Both the position numbers and the translations under genes were made by a program. A DNA stretch of 6,678 bases from CAZKUN01 sp964555935 (lineage in GTDB: Bacteria > Armatimonadota > Zipacnadia > Zipacnadales > VGFC01): assembly GCA_964555935.1 (NCBI GenBank), contig CAZKUN010000381.1, positions 1-6,678 on the forward strand. Reading direction: 5' to 3'. Below are positions 1 to 5,950 of the stretch, piece by piece (within the stretch, counting starts at the first letter, position 1; every line of letters starts with the position of its first letter). The notes beneath the pieces were generated by a model. The model had not been told where the DNA came from and did no database searches. It was given only the letters and a program-made list of their open reading frames with translations.

Positions 1-312
1 AGGCGGCGCCGCGGACGTCTGAGGCGCGATCTTCGGCGACGGTGGCGGCGGCGGGGGCCGAGACTCGATCGTCGTCGATGTCAGCGGCGTCGACCGGGGC
101 AGCGGCGCTGACCTTGGTGGCGCGCTGGCCCCCATCGGAGGTGATGGCGTGCCTATGAGCAATCCACCCGAACGCGGTGGCTCTGACGATCCGCCGACCT
201 CTTTCGCCCCATCGAGGGACTTGTGGCAACTCCCACATGTCGTGACGATCAGCGACTTCGGGTTCTCACTCCCACAATGCGGGCACTCAACTCTGAATCC
301 ACCCACGCCCAT
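1..312 (-). CDS. Zinc-ribbon protein with proline-rich linker, 3' end outside window
   Basis: This is a reading frame of 104 codons with no stop, open through the left edge. The N-terminus is a four-cysteine zinc ribbon: Cys10-x2-Cys13, then Cys26-x2-Cys29, with the stretch NPKSLIVTTC between the pairs. The spacing and sequence match the next gene (357-1439), where the cysteines fall at the same residue numbers. This supports the ATG at 312, although its ribosome binding site is weak. After the ribbon the frame becomes a Ser/Pro/Gly/Thr-rich low-complexity linker. A second frame is also open over about 1-240 and would give an acidic Ala/Asp/Val linker more like the paralogue's, so a frameshift is possible. 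The gene starts 44 bp downstream of its paralogue and was probably co-transcribed with it. Zinc ribbons of this kind bind structural zinc; the function is unknown. Confidence 0.72.
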   Translation of the reverse strand, partial: MGVGGFRVECPHCGSENPKSLIVTTCGSCHKSLDGAKEVGGSSEPPRSGGLLIGTPSPPMGASAPPRSAPLPRSTPLTSTTIESRPPPPPPSPKIAPQTSAAPP

Positions 313-356
313 TCTGACCACACCTGCCTCTCGCGCCGAAATGCGCCAGCTAACGG

Positions 357-1439
357 CTACTTCGTGCCCAAATGCTTCGCCAGCGGATCGAGCCCAATCG
401 GCCCCAGGTTCACCCTCCGCCGGACGTCCGCGCAGAAGCCCCGGACCGGCACGTGCAGATCGAGCGTCACGTGAACGTCCGTCCCCGCCGCCACGGGTAA
501 ATTCACTATCTTCTCGGGCAGCACCATCTCCGCCCGCACCACGATCTTCTCGCCTGCTTCCAGCCGTCGCCCATCGATCCGGTGGACCTGCTCCATCATC
601 GGCTGAGGGATGAGTGCCCCCAGAGCGCCGGACCTGGCGGGCGCCACGGGCTGAGTTGCGGGCAAGCCCTGCGGGCCGTAGCCGACGCGTATCAGCATCC
701 CGGTCATCCGGATTGTCGCATCACCTAGGTCGATCGGCTTGCGCGCGTGGATCGTCGCGCCCCATGAAAACGGCTCGCCATCGACGATGCCCTTGGGTCG
801 CGGGTCCATCCCCACGCTGTACGCGTTGGAAGTCTGATATGCCCGCCCGACGAACAGGAAGAGCACGCCACCCCCCACGAATACCAGCGCCGTGAGGACC
901 GCGCTCGCCGCTCCCATCCCCGCCGCGATGAGGCCCGGAACAATCATCGGCACGGCAATCGCCGCGGCCAACAGAATCATCGGCACGACGGGCCACTCAG
1001 CCGTCGGACGCTTCGTATCCCCATCCGCCGCATCGACCTCGTCGGACCCAGTCTCCGCGGCCGGCTCGAGGACAGGTGTCGCCTCGGGCGCGGTCTCAAC
1101 CGCCACCTCTATAGGCGGCTCAGGTTCAGGCTCAGGAATCGCCGCTACTACGAGCGCCGGCTCAAGCTCGGACTCAGGAAGCGGCCCAACCGGTTCGGGT
1201 GGCGGAGGGCCCAGGGCAATGACGGGCTCAGCCGCCACGGGCTCGGCCTCCTCAGCCGCCACCGGCTCGACTTCCTCGGCCGCCTCCACCAACGCCTCAT
1301 CCAGAACGCCACCATCAGCCACCGGCTCCTCGCTCTCCGCGAGAGAACCCCGGCACTTGTGGCATGTCGTCACGATGAGCGAGCGCGGGTTATCCGCGCC
1401 ACAATGCGGACAGACGATCCGCTCTGTAACCGGTGCCAT
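357..1439 (-). CDS. Zinc-ribbon membrane protein with acidic linker and beta-rich C-terminal domain
   Basis: This is a 360-residue protein of no recognised family. Residues 10-29 form a CxxC-x12-CxxC zinc ribbon. Residues about 35-145 are a low-complexity linker rich in Glu, Pro, Ala and Val, strongly acidic and probably disordered. Residues about 150-171 and 176-198 are two hydrophobic segments joined by a short Gly/Ala turn, which reads as a membrane hairpin. Lys/Arg at 143-144 and Arg199 flank it, so both ends are probably cytoplasmic. Residues about 204-356 alternate polar and hydrophobic positions like a beta sandwich; an Ig- or arrestin-like fold is a guess. The start at 1439 is supported by GAGGG at 1447-1451, seven bases upstream. 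The gene lies 100 bp after the sulfatase gene and just before a paralogue. A scaffold or envelope-sensing role is possible but not shown. Confidence 0.85.
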   Translation of the reverse strand: MAPVTERIVCPHCGADNPRSLIVTTCHKCRGSLAESEEPVADGGVLDEALVEAAEEVEPVAAEEAEPVAAEPVIALGPPPPEPVGPLPESELEPALVVAAIPEPEPEPPIEVAVETAPEATPVLEPAAETGSDEVDAADGDTKRPTAEWPVVPMILLAAAIAVPMIVPGLIAAGMGAASAVLTALVFVGGGVLFLFVGRAYQTSNAYSVGMDPRPKGIVDGEPFSWGATIHARKPIDLGDATIRMTGMLIRVGYGPQGLPATQPVAPARSGALGALIPQPMMEQVHRIDGRRLEAGEKIVVRAEMVLPEKIVNLPVAAGTDVHVTLDLHVPVRGFCADVRRRVNLGPIGLDPLAKHLGTK

Positions 1440-1490
1440 ATCCCTACCCTCACCATCCGCTTAGCAACGTTCCTGCCAACCGCGATCCCG

Positions 1491-1530
1491 TGCCGTCGTA
1501 GGGGCGTGGTTCATCACGGCCTGCCCTACG
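1491..1530 (+). repeat. Interrupted hairpin repeat between sulfatase and zinc-ribbon genes
   Basis: CGTAGGG at 1497-1503 pairs with CCCTACG at 1524-1530, and CGTG at 1505-1508 pairs with CACG at 1515-1518, leaving a loop containing TTCA. The left arm is preceded by GCCGTCGTAGG (1492-1502), the same 11-mer that begins two units of the array near 5863 and 5900. The right arm read on the minus strand is GTAGGGCAGGC, identical to 5906-5916. The element therefore looks like a hybrid or decayed member of the same family. It could slow or end transcription from the sulfatase gene, but there is no T-tract. Confidence 0.7.
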
Positions 1531-1539
1531 CTGCCGTGG

Positions 1540-2985
1540 CTACTGCTCCGCAATCCCCGGCCCATACGGCGCCAGCCTCAGAATCGCATACTGCGAGCCC
1601 AGCAACGGGTGATCATCCGTGTCCCGCACGACCTTCCACGCCTGCGCCATCATCGCCCGCAGGCGATCCGCATGCGCCGGGTCGTCGGCCAGATTGCGCA
1701 GTTCATAGGGGTCGTCCGCCAGGTTGTATAGCTCGTCGAAGTCGAACCCGTTCCACACGAGCTTCCAGTCCCCGTCCCAGATGATCCGCTGCGTCCACCA
1801 ATACCGCACGCCGTAGTACTCCGCATACCCGTGCTGGAAGTTCGGAGACTCCACCACCGGGTCGGCCAGCGCAGGCGCGACCGACACTGAATCCGGCACG
1901 TCAATCGCCTCTACCCCCGCCAGCTCCAGCAGCGTCGGGCACACATCCTGCAGCCCCACGCGCGCGTCGCTCGTCGCCCCTTGCGCGCAGCCCGGCCCGG
2001 CGAACACCATCGGCACGCCGTACGCTTCCTCGAAGGCACCCACGTTCTTCTGGTACAGCCCGTGCGCGCCGAGGAAATCGCCGTGGTCAGCCGTCAGGAC
2101 TACGATCGTGTTGTCGAGCTGACCTGCGGCCTCGACCTGATCGATCAGCTTACCAAACTGCTCGTCGATCTCGGTAATCGACGCGTAGTAACACGCCGCG
2201 GCCTCTTTCTTCTGCCGTTCGGTCATGTCCGCGAAGACCTTCTGCGCCTTCCGGTACAGCCCCGGACGGTCGGCGAGATCGTCGTCCCAGTTCGGCTGGA
2301 CCGGCATGGCATCCACATCGTATCGCTCGTAGAACTCCCGGCTGGTGACGTATGGATCGTGCGGTTCGGTCACGCTTGCGAAGCAGCACCACGGCTGCGA
2401 GCTATGCGTGGCATCCTCGAGGAACTCCGCGGCCAGGCTCGTCGTCACGCCCATGCCCCGGCCCTCGGGCGCTTGCTCATGCACGCCATATAGCAGCGCG
2501 TCGCGATAGCCCTCGGGCCCGCTGATATCATGCCTCAGCGAGAACTCCGTCGGCGCGTGCTGTTCCCGCAAGTCTCGCGCCCGCTCGCGCCACATCTCAG
2601 ACCCCATGGCGCCATTCACCTGCCAGCCGAACCCCTCCAGTTCCTCCGTCCGCTCCACATGCCACTTGCCGAAATACCCCGTCCGATACCCCGCTTTGTC
2701 CAGCTTCTGCGCCCAGTGGGGAGCGTCCGTCCGGAGGTTGCATTCGTCATCGAAGGTGCAGTGGGTCACCGTCACCACCGCATGAGAATGCGGCAGCAGC
2801 CCCGTCATAAGGCTCGCGCGCGCCGGCGAGCACACCGCGTTCGGCGTGTACCCGCGCTCGAACCGCACGCCCCGCGCCATCAGGCGGTCGAAGTTCGGCG
2901 TCTGGCACGGGTGGGCCGGATCCAGCACCCGCTCCTGCATCTGGTCGGTCATCAGAAAGAGTATGTTCGGTCTTGTCTCAGCCAT
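1540..2985 (-). CDS. Sulfatase-superfamily hydrolase, cytoplasmic, choline-sulfatase/phosphonate-hydrolase-like active site
   Basis: This 481-residue enzyme belongs to the alkaline-phosphatase superfamily, sulfatase branch. Cys52-Ser-Pro-Ala-Arg56 is the motif whose cysteine is oxidised to formylglycine, the catalytic nucleophile. Other visible sites are Asp14-Gln15 near the N-terminus, GKWH with Lys107 and His109, His209, Asp300-His301, and Lys313. From memory, D-Q plus D-H is the metal-site pattern of phosphonate monoester hydrolases and choline sulfatases, whereas arylsulfatases have D-D plus D-N. The substrate may thus be a sulfate ester or a phosphonate/phosphate ester. Residues 417-433 carry the usual C-terminal ELYNLADDPYELRNLA-type motif. 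There is no signal peptide, so the enzyme should act in the cytoplasm, unlike its neighbour. The start at 2985 has AGAGGA at 2993-2998 with a seven-base spacer. The maturation enzyme is not in the window. Confidence 0.94.
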   Translation of the reverse strand: MAETRPNILFLMTDQMQERVLDPAHPCQTPNFDRLMARGVRFERGYTPNAVCSPARASLMTGLLPHSHAVVTVTHCTFDDECNLRTDAPHWAQKLDKAGYRTGYFGKWHVERTEELEGFGWQVNGAMGSEMWRERARDLREQHAPTEFSLRHDISGPEGYRDALLYGVHEQAPEGRGMGVTTSLAAEFLEDATHSSQPWCCFASVTEPHDPYVTSREFYERYDVDAMPVQPNWDDDLADRPGLYRKAQKVFADMTERQKKEAAACYYASITEIDEQFGKLIDQVEAAGQLDNTIVVLTADHGDFLGAHGLYQKNVGAFEEAYGVPMVFAGPGCAQGATSDARVGLQDVCPTLLELAGVEAIDVPDSVSVAPALADPVVESPNFQHGYAEYYGVRYWWTQRIIWDGDWKLVWNGFDFDELYNLADDPYELRNLADDPAHADRLRAMMAQAWKVVRDTDDHPLLGSQYAILRLAPYGPGIAEQ

Positions 2986-3035
2986 GCGCGCGTCCTCTCA
3001 ATCCGCCTTGTCGTTCCCCGCTGTGGCCTCCGTGG

Positions 3036-3055
3036 CGCAGGCATTCTTGCCTGCG
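3036..3055 (+). repeat. Hairpin repeat, TTCT loop, between the two sulfatase genes
   Basis: This is a perfect 8-bp stem: CGCAGGCA at 3036-3043 pairs with TGCCTGCG at 3048-3055 around loop TTCT. Flanking TGG (3033-3035) can pair with CCA (3057-3059) past a bulged G, extending the stem. It lies in the 173-bp gap 2986-3158. The loop and orientation match the hairpins at 5833-5854 and 5873-5892, while the stem sequence differs. Confidence 0.8.
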
Positions 3056-3079
3056 GCCATCATCCGTCGCCGCTCCGTA

Positions 3080-3100
3080 CGACGATCGTCTCGATCGTCG
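3080..3100 (+). repeat. Hairpin repeat, TCT loop, between the two sulfatase genes
   Basis: This is a perfect 9-bp stem: CGACGATCG at 3080-3088 pairs with CGATCGTCG at 3092-3100 around loop TCT (3089-3091). It is flanked by two direct copies of CATCCGTCG, at 3061 and about 47 bp to the right, followed by a GC-rich stretch up to the upstream sulfatase stop. As a stem in the sulfatase intergenic transcript it could stabilise RNA ends or attenuate read-through. There is no U-tract, so it is not a standard intrinsic terminator. Confidence 0.75.
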
Positions 3101-3158
3101 ATGCCGTCATCCGTCGGAGGGGCCGAATACGAGATCGAAGTATCCGGACCGCATGCCG

Positions 3159-4535
3159 TCACCGTTTCCTCGGATGCCACTCATGCGCGCGTTCCGCGTC
3201 GTACTCCGGGTTCGGCTTGCACTCATTGGCGTGGACGTCCCGGCGCCACGCATCCAGCTCCGCCCGCATCGCTGCCGCGCGCTCGGGCATCTTCTGAGCC
3301 AGATTGCGCGTCTCGCCGATGTCCTTCGCCAGATCATACAACTCAAGCGCGCCGTCCTCGTAGAACTCGATCAGCTTGAACTTGCCCCGGCGAATCGACC
3401 CGGCCGGCGTTGAGTGATGGTAATGCGGGTAATGCCAGTAGACCGAATCGCGCTGCAGCTTGCCTCTGCCCCGCAGGATCGGCACGAGGCTCTCGCCATC
3501 CAGCCAGTGCCCCGAGTCACCCGTCGTGCCCGCGGCCTCCAGCATCGTCGGGTAGAAGTCGGGGCTTGTTACGGGCGTGCGGTTCACGCTGGTCGGTCGC
3601 ACCTTCCCCGGCCATCGCACGATCAGCGGCACTCGAATGCCGCCCTCGTACAGCGTCCCCTTCTCACCGCGCAGAGGGCCGAGGCTATCGACCACCTCGC
3701 CTTTCCCATCGAAGCGCCGGATCAGCCCGCCGTTGTCCGAGTAGAAGATCACCATCGTCTCATCCGCGATCCCCAGCTCATCCAGCTTCCCCATCACCTC
3801 GCCCGTGCTCTCGTCGAGTTGCTCGATCATCGCCGCGTACGTGGGGTGACAGGGCGCCTGCATCTGCTCGGCGCGCCGCTCGTACTTCCCGACGAGCTGC
3901 CGTCGCGCCTCAAGCGGAATATGCACCGTGTGGTGACCCATGAACAGGAAGAACGGGTCATCGCGGTGGTCCGTCATGAACTGCAGCGACGCCTCGGTAA
4001 TCCCGCCGATCCGCTTGTCGCCGGCGTTCGGCACGTGGGGCATCGAGAGATCGAATCCATGCTTGTCGGGCAGAGAATCCTGCCCTCCCAGATGCCATTT
4101 CCCGATGCTCGCCGTGGCGTATCCGCTCCGCTTCAGCGCCTCCGCGACCGTCACTTCCTCGGGCGGCAGTTGCAGGTTGAATTCCGGCACGATCAGCTTC
4201 TCATACGGCCGCCAGTGGCCGGGGATGAAGTCCGTCACGTTCACGTGCGCGGGGTATTTGCCAGACAGAATGCTCGCTCGCGTGGGCGAGCAAACCGGAC
4301 ACGCCGCATACGCGTCGGTGAACCGCATCCCTTGCGAGGCGAGCCGATCGATGCTAGGTGTATCGACGAACGCGTTCCCGTAGCACGGGAGGTCCGCCCA
4401 CCCCATGTCATCGACCAAGATGAACACGAAGTTCGGCGGCCGCTCTTGCGCGCCGGCCCTCACCGCGGCGCCCGCCGCAATCGCTCCCGCCCCAGCCTGA
4501 GCCAGGAACTTGCGCCTACCCATCCGTTCGCCCAT
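3159..4535 (-). CDS. Exported arylsulfatase-like sulfatase with Tat signal
   Basis: This 458-residue sulfatase should hydrolyse sulfate esters outside the cytoplasmic membrane. The N-terminus has a twin-arginine signal: Arg7-Arg8-Lys-Phe-Leu, an Ala/Gly-rich hydrophobic stretch (about 11-25) and a likely cleavage after the AGA near residue 29. The catalytic motif is Cys82-Ser-Pro-Thr-Arg86 (formylglycine precursor). Classical arylsulfatase metal residues are present: Asp42-Asp43 and Asp267-Asn268. GKWH (Lys146, His148), His205 and Lys292 complete the site. An ELYDLAKDIGETRNLA motif lies at about 398-413. The frame is open upstream to an ATG at 4577, but the start at 4535 is preferred because AGGTGAG (4539-4545) precedes it and because it places the twin arginines near the N-terminus; an ATG at 4523 is also possible. 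Export in folded form fits an enzyme modified in the cytoplasm. It is not part of an obvious tight operon with its neighbours. Confidence 0.93.
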   Translation of the reverse strand: MGERMGRRKFLAQAGAGAIAAGAAVRAGAQERPPNFVFILVDDMGWADLPCYGNAFVDTPSIDRLASQGMRFTDAYAACPVCSPTRASILSGKYPAHVNVTDFIPGHWRPYEKLIVPEFNLQLPPEEVTVAEALKRSGYATASIGKWHLGGQDSLPDKHGFDLSMPHVPNAGDKRIGGITEASLQFMTDHRDDPFFLFMGHHTVHIPLEARRQLVGKYERRAEQMQAPCHPTYAAMIEQLDESTGEVMGKLDELGIADETMVIFYSDNGGLIRRFDGKGEVVDSLGPLRGEKGTLYEGGIRVPLIVRWPGKVRPTSVNRTPVTSPDFYPTMLEAAGTTGDSGHWLDGESLVPILRGRGKLQRDSVYWHYPHYHHSTPAGSIRRGKFKLIEFYEDGALELYDLAKDIGETRNLAQKMPERAAAMRAELDAWRRDVHANECKPNPEYDAERAHEWHPRKR

Positions 4536-4538
4536 TCT

Positions 4539-4550
4539 CTCACCTTCTCC
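4539..4550 (-). promoter_or_regulatory. Ribosome binding site deciding the Tat-sulfatase start
   Basis: On the minus strand GGAGAAGGTGAG lies just before the ATG at 4535. AGG is seven bases from the start and GGAG eleven. No comparable site precedes the farther upstream ATG at 4577, which would also add an Arg-rich extension before the Tat signal. Confidence 0.6.
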
Positions 4551-4609
4551 GTAGCACCGGCGCCCTCGCCCGTGCATGCCATCCCTTAGCCGTCACCCTA
4601 CTTCGCCGT

Positions 4610-4642
4610 CCTTGGTGACCTTGGTGACCTTGGTGGTTCATC
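4610..4642 (+). repeat. Tandem 9-bp repeat in cupin-sulfatase gap
   Basis: There are three direct copies of CCTTGGTGA (4610-4618, 4619-4627, and 4628-4636, the last ending in G), followed by TTCATC. On the minus strand this reads as ACCAAGGTC units behind GATGAACC. It occupies the middle of the 123-bp gap between the cupin and the exported sulfatase. The 10-mer GTGGTTCATC at 4633-4642 recurs exactly inside the hairpin at 1506-1515. I recall similar 9-bp intergenic repeats in other bacterial genomes but cannot confirm a relation. The rest of the gap holds three copies of GCCGTC (4589, 4605, 4652). Confidence 0.8.
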
Positions 4643-4658
4643 TCTTCCGTCGCCGTCC

Positions 4659-5036
4659 CTACTCCGCCGGCACGAAGTCCCTCTCCGCCGTCGAGTAAAC
4701 CACGATCATCTCCGCGTCCCCTTCACCCACGCACTTCGCGTTGTGGAACACGCCCGATGGGATGCTGATCACGTCGCCCGGCTTCATCCGAACGCATTCC
4801 AGGTCATCCGCATAGTGCTCGATCTCGCCCGATAGCAGGTAGAGCAACTCATCGCACGTGTCATGCCCGTGGCGCGGGTTGCTCATCCCCGCCTTGATGA
4901 CCACGCGCCCCAAGGTCAGCGTCGCCGAGTTGCCCGCTTCGCCGCTAATCGGCCAGGCCTTCGAGCCCCAATCATCGTCATCGCGCGGCGTCTGGCTCGT
5001 GTCCACAACCGTCGTCTTCATCTTCGCGTCGCTCAT
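4659..5036 (-). CDS. Single-domain cupin protein
   Basis: This is a 125-residue protein with one complete metal-binding cupin barrel. Cupin motif 1 shows His56-x-His58-x4-Glu63 and Gly70. Motif 2 shows Gly87-Asp88, Pro93-x-Gly95 and His98-Asn99. The three histidines and Glu63 would hold a divalent metal. The length is typical of small stand-alone cupins, which include isomerases, dioxygenases and sugar- or acid-binding proteins; the substrate cannot be read from the motifs. The start at 5036 has a strong GGAGGA at 5041-5046 four bases away. The reading frame continues open upstream to 5417, but that part overlaps the neighbouring gene and is not coding. The gene follows the two-domain cupin by 25 bp, so the two are almost certainly co-transcribed and may act on the same compound. 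Confidence 0.92.
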   Translation of the reverse strand: MSDAKMKTTVVDTSQTPRDDDDWGSKAWPISGEAGNSATLTLGRVVIKAGMSNPRHGHDTCDELLYLLSGEIEHYADDLECVRMKPGDVISIPSGVFHNAKCVGEGDAEMIVVYSTAERDFVPAE

Positions 5037-5040
5037 CGTT

Positions 5041-5046
5041 TCCTCC
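5041..5046 (-). promoter_or_regulatory. Strong ribosome binding site of the single-domain cupin
   Basis: GGAGGA on the minus strand lies four bases before the ATG at 5036, inside the 25-bp gap after the upstream cupin's stop. It fixes the start against the much longer open frame reaching 5417. Confidence 0.8.
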
Positions 5047-5061
5047 GGATAGTCTGGGCGC

Positions 5062-5703
5062 TCACGCGCGCTCCGCCTTGGGCTGAGCGTCCCCATGAGT
5101 GTGGTTCCACAGATGCCCCAGCCGCTTGTCGCCCTCGAGCGTCGTCTCGAAGTAGACCGCCTTGATCGCCTCGCGCACGCGCGCCATATCGTGGTGATGC
5201 CCCATGCCTGTCGCCACGCAGTCACCGACCTCGATCTCGAAGTGAGTGTCCTCCGAGACCGCCGTGCCCGAGCCCTCGAAGATGATCCAGTACTCATCGC
5301 AGTCGTGGTAGTGGCAGTCGAAGCCCGTCCGTTTCTCGTAGCTGACCGCATCGCCTCGATCCTCGTCCACATCGACCTTCGGGCCCGCGAAGATCCCCGA
5401 GCCGCCCGTCTCCTCACCCCAGTGGCCGGCCATCCGGATCACGGTCGTGTCATGCAGCACCGCGACCACCTTGAAGCAATCGTATGGCCGGTCCGGACCG
5501 ATGTCGAGGTTCGCGCCCTCGCGGGCATTTGTCTCATCGACGCCCCACGCGACATGGCACCAGCCCTTCCCCACGATCAGCTTCTCGCGCTGCCCGATCC
5601 TCGGGAAGACATGCGTCTCGCCGGGCTTCAGCTCCACGATATCGAACTGCTCCATCTCGGCCCATTCGGGCGCCTGATTCGGCCCGGCCTTGAAAACTGG
5701 CAT
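5062..5703 (-). CDS. Two-domain cupin-like protein
   Basis: This is a 213-residue protein that reads as a bicupin with one working metal site. The C-terminal half carries Gly127-x3-His131-x-His133-x3-Glu137-x6-Gly144, then Gly160-Asp161 followed by Gly168-x2-His171. The usual proline of motif 2 is Gly166 here. The N-terminal half (about 20-95) has a cupin-like beta pattern (KPGETHVF, EKLIVGKG) but no His-x-His, so it is probably a degenerate barrel. The C-terminus ends in a His/Lys-rich tail. The start at 5703 has AGGGGGA upstream on the minus strand. It is the first gene of the leftward unit and is followed 25 bp later by another cupin. Bicupins include oxalate decarboxylases and dioxygenases, but a missing N-terminal metal site makes such an assignment unsafe. 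It is likely cytoplasmic, with no signal peptide. Confidence 0.88.
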   Translation of the reverse strand: MPVFKAGPNQAPEWAEMEQFDIVELKPGETHVFPRIGQREKLIVGKGWCHVAWGVDETNAREGANLDIGPDRPYDCFKVVAVLHDTTVIRMAGHWGEETGGSGIFAGPKVDVDEDRGDAVSYEKRTGFDCHYHDCDEYWIIFEGSGTAVSEDTHFEIEVGDCVATGMGHHHDMARVREAIKAVYFETTLEGDKRLGHLWNHTHGDAQPKAERA

Positions 5704-5822
5704 TCCGCACGTCCCCCTATGACTCGTCTCGCTGGCAGCGTCGATTGCATTTCACGCTCCCGCGCCGACACTCCTGCGTCGCCGATGAATGTCCTCCGGC
5801 CCTCGCCGTCGAATCACTAGGC

Positions 5823-5928
5823 GCCCGCGTAGCGACGGGGCTCCTGCCCCGTCGGACTAGGCGCCGTCGTAGGTCGGGTTTCCTAACCCGACGCTGTTCG
5901 CCGTCGTAGGGCAGGCGTCTCGCCTGTC
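5823..5928 (+). repeat. Tandem array of three hairpin units upstream of the oxidoreductase gene
   Basis: Three units start with GCCCGCGTAG (5823), GCCGTCGTAGG (5863) and GCCGTCGTAGG (5900), at intervals of 40 and 37 bp. Each lead is followed by a hairpin. Unit 1 has CGACGGGGC arms (5833-5841, 5846-5854) around loop TCCT. Unit 2 has GTCGGGTT arms (5873-5880, 5885-5892) around loop TCCT. Unit 3 has GGCAGGCG (5910-5917) paired to CGCCTGTC (5921-5928), with one G-T pair, around loop TCT. The stems are unrelated to each other, while the lead, loop and spacing are kept. It is not a CRISPR array: the conserved words are too short and the variable parts are palindromic. Confidence 0.85.
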
Positions 5929-5943
5929 GCCGTCCGCCGTCTT

Positions 5944-5950
5944 AAGGAGA
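5944..5950 (+). promoter_or_regulatory. Ribosome binding site of the FAD oxidoreductase
   Basis: AAGGAGA lies six bases before the ATG at 5957, a near-ideal site. It sits 16 bases after the last hairpin of the array, and its AGGA core is complementary to the TCCT loops of units 1 and 2. Confidence 0.85.

Noticed and set aside
149..613. 154-codon plus-strand frame
   Set aside because: It spans the complement of both zinc-ribbon genes and their gap; the Pro/Ser/Arg-rich translation has no domain.
892..1464. 190-codon plus-strand frame rich in Ser, Gly and Ala
   Set aside because: It is the complement of the acidic linker of the zinc-ribbon protein. The repeats in it come from that linker's Glu/Pro/Ala codons.
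3036..3100. Rho-independent terminator after the exported sulfatase
   Set aside because: The stems are strong, but neither is followed by a T-tract on either strand.
3414..4589. 391-codon plus-strand open frame
   Set aside because: It lies antisense to the exported sulfatase, whose motifs, signal and ribosome binding site are clear. The translation is Arg/His/Pro-rich with no recognisable domain, as expected for the shadow of a GC-rich gene.
5037..5417. Upstream extension of the small cupin frame
   Set aside because: It overlaps the two-domain cupin in another frame, is Arg/Ser/Thr-rich, and a strong ribosome binding site supports the start at 5036.
5719..5820. 33-codon plus-strand frame in the divergent gap
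   Set aside because: It has no ribosome binding site (pyrimidine-rich upstream) and no recognisable sequence, and its start overlaps the cupin leader.
5823..5928. CRISPR array
   Set aside because: The shared words are only about 10 bp long, the variable parts are self-complementary, and there are no cas genes in the window.
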